Assembly (NCBI GenBank): GCA_033558025.1
Contig: JAUCEF010000009.1
Location: forward strand, 1,550,001-1,614,000
DNA length: 64,000 nucleotides
Direction of reading: 5' to 3'
Source: Phytophthora sp. 'mugwort'
Taxonomy: Eukaryota > Oomycota > Peronosporomycetes > Peronosporales > Peronosporaceae
The translations under genes and the position numbers were made by a program. Positions 1 to 10,620 of the stretch are shown one piece after another. Below the pieces are notes generated by a model. It made no database searches, had not been told where the DNA came from, and saw only the letters and a program-made list of their open reading frames with translations. The first letter of the stretch is position 1. The number at the start of each line of letters is the position of its first letter.

Positions 1-267
1 GGCAGCTTCTGATTAGAAAGGTTCAAGTCTGTTGAAATCACCTCTGTGGAATGCTCGTCGTGTATAAATTGCGCTATGACTAAATGATCTTTCCAACGTA
101 CTATTTCACGTTGCCATCAACTTTTGCCGTACAATTCTTATTGTCCGCATTTTTGTAGGGTTGGGCGGTAAAATGGTCGTAAATGTCGCCCGGCACGACG
201 AAAGAAGAATGTGTGTGTAACCATGAAATTCACTGCGCATCATCAGATCCCGATAGACGACTTTCAG
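1..267 (+). repeat. Left arm of a 267-bp inverted repeat
   Basis: This stretch reads as the reverse complement of 11938-12204 with no difference that I could find. Identity stops abruptly at position 267, where the inner flanks become unrelated. The outer limit is unknown because the arm begins at the first base of the window. The repeat has no recognised coding content. It is either one terminal repeat of a 12.2-kb element or one of two oppositely oriented copies of a dispersed repeat. Confidence 0.9.
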
Positions 268-418
268 GGGATGATACTTAATAGGATGAGCAGTAGCCAC
301 AGTGCCTGAGGTACAGTATGAGACGTTGCGCTGGAACAACAAGCACACCGTGGATTGCCGGAAATGTCTTTGAAAGGGGGATATGAAGCACCAAGTCATT
401 CAGGATTCCAGAAGTCGC

Positions 419-465
419 GCAAAGTTTACAATTATTGACGCGACGTCAATAATTGTAAACTTTGC
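419..465. repeat. Perfect 22-bp palindrome with 3-base loop
   Basis: The arms at 419-440 and 444-465 are exact reverse complements, separated by CGA. The arms are AT-rich and end in GACG/CGTC at the loop. It lies just beyond the 3' end of the broken Crinkler gene. It could be a snap-back MITE, two TIRs joined tail to tail after excision, or a cruciform-forming site. Nothing in it looks coding. Confidence 0.85.
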
Positions 466-678
466 ATTGAATGGGTCAAGCTGCGTAACGGATCCGATCT
501 GCTGTGGTTCGTACAAAACTTGCTGGTGGCAAGATCTGCAAGCAAAAGTTTTCCCACCTCGTTTCCTCGCCACGACTGCAAAGTTGGCTCTGGGGCCGCA
601 GCAGCGATCGAATTTCACGAGCTGGCCAAATATTGAAACGAGCGCTAACGATAGCCTCCACCGCCACAGATGAATACG

Positions 679-1867
679 TCAAATATAAAAACTGCGCTTG
701 CTCTCAACACGTAATAAATGGATGAAACTGTGCATCTTCGTATTGAAACCACCTCTCTCGTCATGTCGAGTCTGATTTTTTAATTCTTCGATACTATATG
801 GAATATCATTCTCCGCACGACTCACCAAGCTTTCAAAAGGTTCTGCTGAAAACAAGAGTCTTGGTTTGCCCCCAGCGAGATTGAATCTCCGATACCACTC
901 ATCTGTGTCCTCCAACACAATAGTGTTGGCGAGGTTCTCACACTCCGCTCTGGTTCACGGATTCATGCACACCTTAAAGCAACTTTCCTTGACAAAATTG
1001 TTGTAATTGACAGTGCGTGGGCTAACGAAGATATACGCACGGCGAAAATGGCTGAAATTAGTGCCGGCTCATTTCCATCGAATAAACCCTCTTACACTCT
1101 GCCAGCACGTGGTGTATCTGATATCTCGTAGCAAACCGTTGCGGTGTTCCAGTTCAAGTAATAGGTCAGCGAATCAAACAGTGGGCGATATGCAACATCT
1201 TTTTCCTCCTTCATAAACAGAAGCAGCAAGAATATTCTAAATACTGACTTCCCGATCCCTGGAGTGCCAACCACGAGAACTCGATCTGTCGCCAAATTAT
1301 CCGCGATGACACCATGGAGATCCCAATGTTCTTTCCAATGCACAAACCGTTCTTCAATGCTGTACCCAAAATGTTCGTCGGAACAGCCAATGAGGTTCCC
1401 ACTGTCAGGTCAATCGCTCCCAGTTTCAGTTCACGCGCAGTTGTGATAATTGCGTTCAATTCATCTAACCGAGAGGAAGCGATATCCTCAAATTTCCGCT
1501 TTTTCCCGCCTAACCCTCGCTCACTATCTAGAACCTCAACAAGCACCTGGACCACATCCTCTTCGAGCGAAACGTCTGGTCCAAAGAGGTTTGACTTGTT
1601 CAGCTTCCACGACGCGCGCATCTTCACATACGAAGTGACATCTCCGCTCTGAAGCACCGCGTCCAGGATATCGTCGTCCGGCAGCCACGCGCCGCCCGTC
1701 GTCTTCGCCAGGAAGAGCCGGAGCTCGTCCGGATCACAGTTGATCTTGCTCGGCTTCTTCACCTTGATAGCGTCCATCAAGTCTTCCACCGAGTCCCCCT
1801 CGTCTACCCGCACCGAGAGTACGCTTCCCTCAACACCACGATCGCAAAGAAGAGCTCACCAGATTTC
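679..1867 (-). pseudogene. Crinkler (CRN) effector pseudogene with P-loop C-terminus
   Basis: CRNs are oomycete intracellular effectors with an N-terminal LFLAK translocation domain and a variable C-terminus. Here the N-terminal part (about 1867-1650) shows the Crinkler signature: an IKVKKP-like stretch, then DELRLFLAK and GGAWLPDDD. After a frameshift, another frame (about 1343-1092) carries VLVVGTPGIGKS, a Walker A motif placed where CRNs of the RHS-protein-like NTPase class have their ATPase. A third segment (918-679) follows an in-frame stop near 955. The start ATG reads CTG, a base is missing near 1835, and there are at least two more frame breaks, so it cannot make a full protein. The family assignment is secure; the NTPase subclass is inferred from one motif and its position. 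Confidence 0.85.
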
Positions 1868-2170
1868 CTCGAGGCGGCGGATTCTGGAATTAGGAAGGCG
1901 AAGGGATGTCATAAAAATATTTATGCTATATGGCTCAAACATATATATATAAAATTATTTCAATGTGTATATATTTATGCGGATAAAAATATTTAGACCC
2001 CGTCAAATCAGATTGCAACGGTCGTTATCGGGATAGTCAGCTCCATTAGTGGCCCCTAAGCGATAACGTCATAATATGTACGTTATATATATTCTATATA
2101 ATTTATATATTATGCAATAATGCGTCATAGCTATATGAAATCGTTATATTCAAGTTTTCATGAGTAATAA
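1868..2170. other. AT-rich spacer, no gene
   Basis: The stretch 1915-2160 is strongly AT-rich, with alternating TA runs. I see no coding potential. It separates the CRN relic from the GC-rich repeat region to its right. Confidence 0.6.
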
Positions 2171-2872
2171 CTAGCTGAATGCCGCCGCCTACGCGGCGGT
2201 GGGTTTAGTTTTGGTCCCAGTAGGTGGACCTGCGTAAGCGTAGCAGTCCCATGCCGTCAAGATGGAGCGGGAACGACACCACTCGCGTGAAAGGACGCAT
2301 GATAAAAATATACATCAAGTTTCAACCAACCGTAAATTTATATTTTTCACTAATGGCCGCTTTCGTTGTTTTAGCCAACGGTGGCCCGCCTTCGCTGCGC
2401 TCGGCAGCCAATAAGATTACGGCTAGAAATCACGTTATGGCGTGACAGACGGACGGAGGGAGATTAGCGTTAGGTTTTAGGACTAGCCGAGCGCCGCCCG
2501 CTTTACGGGCGGTGTGTGCTTTTTGGGTCCCAACCCGTTCCGCTCGCTCAAGAGCACGCTGCACTACGAAGAAAAGCTACATACGCTTCGCTCCGGTAGT
2601 AGCACCTCAGCTCCGCTACCAGAAGCTCGTTGAACTACTCGCCGTGTTAGGATACTATGTGAGTTACCTACGCCTTCGGCTCCGGTAGGAAGGGCAAGCC
2701 CTCCGGTCCCGCTATACGCAAGAATGTTAATGGCGGGGCCGCCTTCGCTTCGCTCGGCAGCAGAAAGGCAGTTTCCGCCAATGGGAGGCCGCCTTCGCTG
2801 CGCTCGGCGGCAGTATTTCGACCAATGGCAAGACGAATAAACCGTTACGTGTGTGACTGACGGACGAACGGA
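2171..2872. repeat. Hairpin-bearing dispersed repeat region
   Basis: Two related units, 2171-2220 and 2482-2531, each begin with CTAGC, contain a GC hairpin (arms 2182-2188/2193-2199 and 2494-2500/2506-2512) and end in GGTCCCA. Between and after them the phrase CGCCTTCGCTGCGCTCGG, or a one-base variant, appears three times (about 2388, 2740 and 2788). A GACAGACGGACGGA-like phrase appears near 2446 and, diverged, near 2855. This looks like a non-autonomous dispersed repeat. The ORFs here are built from these phrases and are not genes. Confidence 0.55.
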
Positions 2873-3382
2873 TGGGATACTCTGTTTGATGGTGTTAGAT
2901 ATATTGGTGGTCGCCATCTCTAGCAGCAGCAACCCAATTTATTTTCTTTGCGAAAATTCTATGCGCCTCACTGGTTATGAAAAAACAACTCCGATCTGTG
3001 TGGATTTCGACGCAGGACGGCATAATTTTACGCTGCTAGAGCATCTTTTTTTCTGCATCTCGCACGTCGCAAGCTTTTGCTGACCATCCATTACTCAATC
3101 TTCGATCGTAGAACTGCTGTGAGAGTCGTACTCCGTGGCGTGGTCGTACTACGAACGCGGTGTGTGTTTGAAGGCTGATGTAATGGCTAGGATCATTCGA
3201 GCGACAGGGGGGTCACGTCAGTACACCGCACGACAAGCCGTGCTTTGCCAGCTGACGATGTTGCTCGACGCATGGGTGAACCTTGACAACGGATATTCCT
3301 CCATCTTCTAAACAAGAGTCGGGTTCATTCGTGAATCGGACAAACGCCGCGAGAACTAACGAGGCACTGCATACGAGGTATA

Positions 3383-4586
3383 ATGATGTCACTATGCAGG
3401 TGCAAATCGTGTAAGAAGGCTTCCAAAGCGAACCCTGATGATTCGGAGTTGCTTCGATGCTCTAACATCACAAAGTGTGAGCACCGGATCCACCAGGCTT
3501 GTTTCACATATCGGCTGGCTACATTCTGCGCCAACGAAGGCGTCCAAGTTGCTGTCTGTGGCAAACGCTACTTCAACGCAGTGCACAAAGCATCGAAGGC
3601 TGCCGAAGATCCCGATAGTAAGCCCAAGAAGCGTGTGGTCTGGCATAACGACGGTCCTACGCCCAGAATTAGCTCCGTGAGCTGCCTGATTGACTCGATG
3701 ACTACAGGTACTAACTCCTCTCGCTACCGTGGTGGAGTGCTCAAAGTGGTGAGACTAAGACAATTATTGCTGGCGAGATTGTGCGATTCATTGCGTCCTG
3801 TGGTGTCACCACATCCCGCGCTGCCAAGGACATCCAGTCAAAGATTCTAAGTCTCGAGCAATCCTTTAAGGCAGCTACAGATTGCTTGGGTGCAACAGGG
3901 CAAGGCGGCGAAGACGAGAAGTGTCTTCGTGATGCAATTCTCGCCCGGTGTCCCTACTACTACGAGCTGTACGACGATCGCGCGAGCACGAGGCCGTTGA
4001 TGTTGAACTCGGACAACCTCGACACTAGTGAGGGTAGTAGCAGGGATGACGAATCCGACATCGAGCCTGTTGTCGAGGAATACCGACCCTTCAGAGAAGA
4101 AGGCATCAGTTGCTTGTGGAACTTCTGGTGAAGATATATACGGCGCGTACACAAGGCAGCTTGTCTGTGCTGACAGCTGATTCTCTCGAAGGTGCGACCT
4201 CGAAGCCACGGTTTAACAGGCGCAAGCGAGGTTCGAGCACCCCTCGCACTATTGGCTCGTCTAACAAAAAAAGGAAACTTTGAACGATTTGTCTACGAGC
4301 TACTCACTGGCAGAGTTGAAGAAACAACATCTTGCTCAAGATAAGGAGTACCAATTGCAGTCTCTTCCAACTGAAGCGCGAGAAAGCAAATGCTACTGCT
4401 AATGAAATTCCAGCACGCATCACGGAGGGGGTTGCTCGGACGAAGCACTTTGAATCCCAAGCGGACTATTGCGAGCTGAATCGCAAGGTACACCTCCTCC
4501 GCGAGTGTCATAAACTTCGTGAAGAAGGCGCACCTCTCCATCAGATCGACACCCTACTCCCGCTCGGCATCCCGGATTTCGAGTAG
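3383..4586 (+). pseudogene. Myb/SANT-like Harbinger accessory protein, broken
   Basis: In PIF/Harbinger elements this protein binds DNA and helps bring in the transposase. The first segment (3383-3740) has a cysteine-rich N-terminus (CRCKSCKK, then CSNITKCEHRIHQACF) that could bind zinc. At about 3734 the frame must shift by one base to continue into a trihelix/SANT-like region of the form SGETKTIIAGEIVRF, followed by SKILSLEQSFKAA. A final segment (4332-4586) is a charged, probably helical C-terminus in another frame. At least two frameshifts make it non-functional. The assignment rests on domain style and on the neighbouring transposase. Confidence 0.6.
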
Positions 4587-5826
4587 GCAGTGGAATAGTT
4601 GTTCACGCCGCTCCCCACATCCTCCATTCGGACCGATGGGCTGGTTCAGCTCGCCCAACCCGTTTCCATGTTTATTGACTTCTTCTTTCCATTTTTCAGG
4701 AATAGCATCGTAAATGAGTAGGTTGTGGAGTACGAAGACAGAGGTGATAAGCCTGAGCAGTCGCCGCATGTTCTTCTTGCCAGTAATCTTTTTTGCACGA
4801 ATACCACGTAGATACTGGGGGGAAGTGTGTCTGCACCAGTCCGATGCAATGTTCAGTCTTGATTCGAGTTTAGCTAGCTGGGTGTTCAAATACTTGCTGT
4901 GGATATCTATGTCGGCCTTTGGAGTCATTTTGAAGGCAGGCACCATGAATGAAGACGGCTGAAAAGATGGGTCGCCGAGTAGATACTGGTTGGGCTCGAA
5001 AAATGTTTGGGTGATCGACAAACCCGACTTGTCGTCCAGACCCGGTTATCGTGCACGCTACCGGACTATCCCACGACAGCTTCACGTACACGGGCTACGT
5101 CATCGCATACGATGAGAGCGTTTAAAGAGTATCCTCCTTTGCGAGATAAATAGTCCTCACCATTATTACGCGACTTGAATTCCAACGGCAACAACGTCCC
5201 ATCCACGAGACCCACACAGCTTACAAATCCGTATTTGTCTTGAACACGCCTAGCGATCATAGCCCGCTCCTCGCCATCAGGCCAGGTGAGAGTGCTCTCT
5301 CTAAGGGGTAACAATGCACAGCAAGTGCGACGAACATAATTCTTAATAGAACCCTTTCCTACTCCAAAGCAAAGTGCCATCTTGGGTGAAGTATTCTCGT
5401 TTCCGAAGCTACCTAAGAATTTCAACAGTAATAGTAGATGCAGCTCAGGCCCTTCACGAAATTCACGGCTGCCGGCGGGTACGAACACGGGGTCATCACG
5501 GACGACCAACACCGCCCCAAACACCTTGCGGCAGACATGGAAATGGTCTAGAACGCTTCTTCATTTAGTTCTCCGTCCTCCTCCAAGCATGATCTTCACT
5601 TGGCCTTGCGCTTCCGATAACGCCTGCACGGAACGAAACGCGACGCCGCGAGATTCCTGAGCTGGAGCTCAAATTGCTCGTCCAGATCGTCCTTAAATGG
5701 GTAGTCATCATCAAATAGAAAGCGTGCACACGCCGCTCTTCGATGTGCCTTCACAATTCGCTCGAGTACACGAAGAGCGCGCTTCCTCTTGCTCGTACGC
5801 GACATCTTAAGTCGGCCAAGATCCAA
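4554..5826 (-). pseudogene. Harbinger DDE transposase, broken
   Basis: This is a DDE_Tnp_4-type nuclease that cuts and rejoins element ends. The N-terminal block (5826-5596) is basic. The central block (5524-5066) has the first catalytic Asp in LVDGTLLPLEF. The second Asp lies in GSVHDNRVW, directly after a TAG that replaces the usual Trp. A frame change leads to YLLGDPSFQPSSFMVPAFK. The third catalytic residue survives in a neighbouring frame as TEHCIGL (about 4837-4855), between two compensating frameshifts. All three catalytic blocks are therefore recognisable but cannot be translated together. Confidence 0.8.
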
Positions 5827-6505
5827 AGTGGCGCCAAAACGCTTGGTGTACTAAACAAACTAGCTCCTCCTGCTGCTGCAGACTTCTCGTGCGCGCTCGG
5901 GGTGGTTAATTCTACTAGTCGGTCTTTGGCCAAAATGAATGCCTAGACGATTCCATCGCAAAATCGTTCTTGTTGCTGCTACCAGAGTTGGCAACAACTA
6001 TTAAATCCAATTTCTAACGTTTGTTTTACGTGTGCTTTTCGTGGATGTTGATGTTTAAGTGCACGCACCTTTCTACTGCAGCCGCCGAGTATATCCAAAG
6101 CCACATAGTTCATAACTGATGATCATTGTCTGAGTATGCCATACGGGAGTGGTATCTATGGTGAAGACGAGCTCTCAATAATGTTTTATATAATAGTGGA
6201 GTGCATGTATATTATATACTGCCAGGTCACACCTGCAGTTTTTTTACCATAATTAATTTACCAACGAGAGGAGGTTTAAAGCTCCCTGAACACCACTTGT
6301 TGAAAACAAGGGCCCACCGCTAACTAGCATCTGGTGCGAAGAAGTCTCCTCCACACCTCCTAGCACCGCACAAAGAAACTGAGATTGCATCCAAAGCGGG
6401 TTTCATTCTAAAGGAAAAAATCATGCCTCTCTCAGCGCATAGGCTGGCCGTTTTTTTTACAGCAAGGATTAGTTCAGCAGAGCGACGCGTGGGTATCACC
6501 ATTGG
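5827..6505. other. Non-coding spacer
   Basis: I see no conserved coding sequence. The outer end of the Harbinger element probably lies here, but no inverted repeat pairing with the region left of 3383 was found. Confidence 0.4.
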
Positions 6506-6841
6506 TTGAAATTATATGTGACACGCCTTCATTTCCACTATAACGAATTCGTTATTGACGTTATCTGGGATCCGTTTTTGCACAAAACACACGTGAACAA
6601 CCAAGTATTGGCGCGTGATCAGCTCCGTTCCAGAGCGCGGGAACTCCAAGAGCTTCAAGCCAAGACGCAGATGATGTCCGAGGCACTGAAGGATCTGCAG
6701 TACCGACACGACGAACTTCAGATGATGTTACAGCGCGAAGCTGAGACTACAGTGATCACTGCAAACATTGGAGGGGGTCCTATGCCATGCGGCTACGCTT
6801 CTTCATTCGGTTTTCTGCTGGGGAGAGTTGTCAAGATTTGA
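6506..6841 (+). pseudogene. Coiled-coil ORF fragment, unknown
   Basis: An open frame of about 111 codons that begins without an ATG; the first in-frame ATG is near 6670. The middle part (about 6595-6750) is rich in Gln, Glu, Leu and Arg with heptad-like spacing, for example ELQELQAKTQMM, which suggests a coiled coil. It has no family signature. It is probably a fragment of a transposon accessory protein or a chance ORF. Confidence 0.25.
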
Positions 6842-7853
6842 GCGGTAACATGATATTCAGTAGCTAATAAATCCAGCACTTCTGCTACTTAAGGTGATCA
6901 TTGTGGTGTCAACACTTTGCTAATCTCTTGGTCCGTCGTCTGCATCTCCACCAAATTGAATTCATTTGGAGGGATTCTCTTGCTGCTGCATTACGCGGTC
7001 AAGCTAGTCTCAACCTCATTACATTTAGATATGCCTCCGTAACGTGATGACGCTCGAATCGATGGACATTGCACACGTACGCGAACGCAATGATTAGTAT
7101 CATCCTCCACAGCTTTTTAGATCTGGTTGAGTATGCTCGCTGATCCACTTCGTGATAACTTCTTTTGAAAAGCGTTCTTTTGCACCGCTTTCGCTGTGCC
7201 ATTTCTCCAGGTACAGCAGCAGCCCGTTTTTTTCAATCGTTTCTGATTTCTTCTCGGAAACACTTCTGATGTATCGGCTCGTAGAAGTGCACTGTTAGTG
7301 TGCGACTAACGGTGCTCCACAATAATGACTCCTCAGTTGTTCATATTTAGTGGTAAGGGTATTATCACGTAAGGCGTCTCTGATAGCCATTGACGCGGCG
7401 GTATGGGACATCCCATAACCGTTAACAGCGATAAAAATGCGACTCAACCTTTCGCACTTTCTGCAACCATTGTGATTCCCATATTAATCAAGGCATCGTT
7501 AAGAATACCACAAGTTTAGACTCCGGAGACAACACCACAAAACTTCACGAAGCTCCACTCGACTTGGTCTTCAGTTCTGTCATCAGCGATAGTATTGAGT
7601 ACGTCTTCACCATATCACCATCTAGCGTTTCATGCACGTTTGCTGCCTCCGAATGAAGTAGCCTTTTGCTTTAGTTTCCAGAGAAAATTGTTAGGCAAGA
7701 TGAGCTTGAACGAAGCGCCATTCTTGCTTTTAAGCATTGCATATAGAGAAGAAAACTTCTGGTTTGTGCATTTAGGTGGTAGAAGCTCATTCTTTGAAGG
7801 ATATAGCTGCAAAAAAAAACAATTGGTGACAACTACAGCAACACTACTAGGCA
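6842..7853. other. Non-coding spacer
   Basis: Only short ORFs with no recognisable motif or composition. I see nothing functional here. Confidence 0.4.
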
Positions 7854-7922
7854 CACCCTTATCATTGTTACGGCGCCCTTATCACTGTTAGGTCGCCGTT
7901 ATCACTATTAGGGCGCCATTAG
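7854..7922 (+). repeat. 20-bp tandem array (three units plus partial)
   Basis: The units 7854-7873, 7874-7893 and 7894-7913 are followed by a partial unit at 7914-7922. The consensus on the plus strand is close to TTATCACTGTTAGGGCGCCC. A related array in the opposite orientation sits at 9987-10058. Confidence 0.8.
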
Positions 7923-8156
7923 ACATGTCCAGCAAGATAAAGCTCCGAAACCTTTGAAGAGCGACAACATGCTTCGCCATCGACACCGTAAAACTCCACG
8001 GGCGCACCGAGGGTGCTTGGTCAGCTCAGCGTGCTTCTGTTGCATTCTTGCCTCTGCTTTCTTCAAAAGTGATTATTGTATGACAAACGCGTGTTGCCGT
8101 GAGCGCCCAACTGCATCGACTCGGCAGATACTTCACAGGTCACAGGTCAAACCTGG

Positions 8157-10620
8157 CTAAACTTTTCCGTCGTAATAGCTGGACACTGATCGAGGCATTT
8201 GAGACCTTCTCCACGTCTTGGTGATAGGACGCCCAATGTACAACTTAGACTTCGTTGTCGTTAACTCAAATTCGATCAGAACAACAGCATACTTTGGCTG
8301 AGGTGTGATCCGTACTTGTTTTAGCTTCTTTCGGGCTCGCGGACGAGGAGCTGGAAGCCGCATCACTTCCACACTGCTTTTGTTGCCCGCTTTAACCTTC
8401 GGTGTTTTCATTTTATCTGTCATATTTATCTCTTCATCACTACCTTTGGACACTCGCACAGTAATTGCTGTAGAAGGGGGCGTCAGAGGAATGTCAGACC
8501 GATCGACTGAGATGCATCATTCTCAATTGCATCAACAAGGCCTGTTCTGCCTCAATTTCGGCCATCACATCTGCATAATCTAGCTGATCGAAAAAGCCGT
8601 CGGTATCGCACTCGGCATCACCACAGCGGATGTGATCTCGGCACCACCGTTAGCAATTTCCTTTTTCGATATCTGTCTTCCACTTGCTTATTTGCTGAAA
8701 GTAGTCAACTGTAGATAATCCGCTAAGTCTTGCGATAAGAAATTCGAAGACAGCCTGGGCCCTCGCGTATTTCTCTGTATCCGATAAGACAACAATGTTT
8801 GCTTTTTTTCTTCCTTTTCAGGCCCACATATTTTACAGTACGGCGGCCAGTACGCTGATCCCGGCCTGTAGAAGAGTTTGAAAGGTACGTGGGGTGCTTT
8901 AACAGTGCTTGGTCTAGCTTTCACCAGGTCAACGGCATTTCGGAGAGGAGGACAAACTATTCTCGAGCGTGCAGGGCAATGTACTAGCCTCCTTCATGCT
9001 CCATTTAGCTGGAACTGTTGCTGTAAGGAGGGCTTCAAGTTCATGAGCTCTACTCGTGACCATCATAATGTGTTGACAAAAGATTCGCCGACATTTGTAG
9101 AAGATACAGCTGCACGGCCACTCTCGGGTATCCACAATCTAGGCGCCACCGGGCAAAAACAATTTCCCTCGGACTGACTTGATAGTACCTTCTGTACGCA
9201 TCATGCTTCATTCTGATTGACCATGAACAAGTCCAACTGCGCGGATACGTTTCAAAAGTGTCATTCGAGAGCTGGGCCGATAGTTTCTGCAGAAATGCCG
9301 AATTAGTGTCTGCTGGACGTGATTGACTGAAAATTTTGCGCAAAGAAGTCAGCAAATCGCTGCCAATGCCACTGGGTTTGTAGGAGCCTGCGATGGTTCG
9401 GTCAATCCGCGGCTTCATTCGAAGAATCCGCTTAAGTTGGTTCCAATTGGTTTCAACTCGATTTGTCATAGTATTTCCTGCTGTGAAGTAGTTTTCACGG
9501 TCATGATTTGACCATATCGCTACACGATTCCCAGTTCTCTTGAAAGTACGTGAAAATCACAGGGCAGGGTCTGTTGCAGATATTGGGGCATGCACCCTTG
9601 CAAGAAACCAAAGCCATCTCTCGGTGGGTTAGAGGCGTCCGTTATGGTGCTGTGAATCATCTGCTTTATCGAGTATTCTACCTCATCTCGTGAATGCCGT
9701 TGAGACCGTATTTCACCTTCTCCCCAACCTTCTTCCAGTTTGCATCGTGTGAAATTGGCACCACATCCGGAAACCGCTTCTCCAACACCCTCCACTCCTT
9801 GAAGTCTCTGTCAATTTCAACAGTCTTAATCAAAGTCCATCTGTTGATGTGAGACTTAAAAAAATCCAGAATAACCTTTATAGTTTGCATAGTTTCGTCC
9901 ACTACAATGGAATCAAGCACAACGCCCTGTTGAACTCCTGAACACTAGACTTCCTGGAACAGCACAAGCACACAATACATGTTTAAGGGCGCCATATCAG
10001 TGATACGGGCGCTCCACCGGAGATAAGGGCGCCCAATACCAGCAAGGATGCCCTTATCAAAAAGGTGCTTACCGAGATAGAAACCCAAGTTATACACGCC
10101 GTAAGTCCAATCCATGTATAAGGTCTCACTCCACTGTTTAAAGCAGGCTTTTGGACTGGAGTCTGCATCATAGCGCCGCACGTCACGTCATTTTGATCCC
10201 GTATCAGAGTACGACATGGAGATCATTCTCGTTGGGGGCGTGGAGCATAAACAGTAGCTGCTTCTCAGCATAAACTACTTTTCAGACCTGTTTGTGCGAT
10301 GTTGCGAGCTTGCTGTAGTGTCACTTGCAGTTCCAACGCAATCGACAAATAGTATTGAGTGTAATGCGACTCTGTGTGACGTTGGCGAGAAGCTATACTT
10401 CCTTTAAGACTGTGCTATATTCTGGAATAGACCCCGCACCAAAACAGCCAGAAAATATTGTATCGTACGTGGGGTGGTTATGGGGCCATGTATACATTAA
10501 GCATAGTGCTAGCCGTGGCTGAAAGCTCCGTTTAATTTGGCACCCGCTTACCCAGCTACAGAGAACGATCTTCCAGTCTGCAACTTTCAGCGGCAACATT
10601 TTTCGCTTCTGCAGTAAATC
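8157..10620 (-). pseudogene. MULE transposase with SWIM finger, copy 1, broken
   Basis: This is a Mutator-like transposase of the FAR1/SWIM type. In order on the minus strand: a DNA-binding N-terminus ending in HNHPTYDTIF (about 10600-10393); a FAR1-like MDWTYGVYNLGFYLG block (about 10130-10080); DETMQTIKVILDFFKSH then EIDRDFKEWRVLEKRFPD, the middle catalytic block (about 9900-9760); TNRVETNWNQLKRIL (about 9460); the SWIM zinc finger WPCSCIF...FCQHIMM (about 9120-9060); and a basic tail RPRARKKLKQV (about 8340). Several stops and frameshifts separate these blocks, and a repeat array (9987-10058) lies between the second and third. It is clearly dead. Confidence 0.8.
9987..10058 (-). repeat. 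20-bp tandem array inside MULE copy 1
   Basis: The units 9987-10006, 10007-10026 and 10027-10046, with a partial unit to 10058, begin GGGCGCC or GGGCGCT on the plus strand. Read on the minus strand they match the array at 7854-7922 (TTATCnCnG...GGCGCCC). The array sits where FAR1-like transposases have only a short linker, so it looks inserted. Confidence 0.75.

Larger units (their letters stand above)
3383..5826. mobile_element. PIF/Harbinger-type DNA transposon, decayed
   Basis: It contains the two genes typical of Harbinger elements in convergent arrangement: a Myb/SANT-like DNA-binding protein on the plus strand and a DDE transposase on the minus strand, with overlapping 3' ends near 4560. 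I could not find terminal inverted repeats or the expected 3-bp target duplication, so the limits given are only those of the coding remnants. Confidence 0.75.

Noticed and set aside
7854..10058. Regular 20-bp repeats considered as a CRISPR-like array
   Set aside because: Repeats abut with no spacers, number only three or four, and the genome is eukaryotic.
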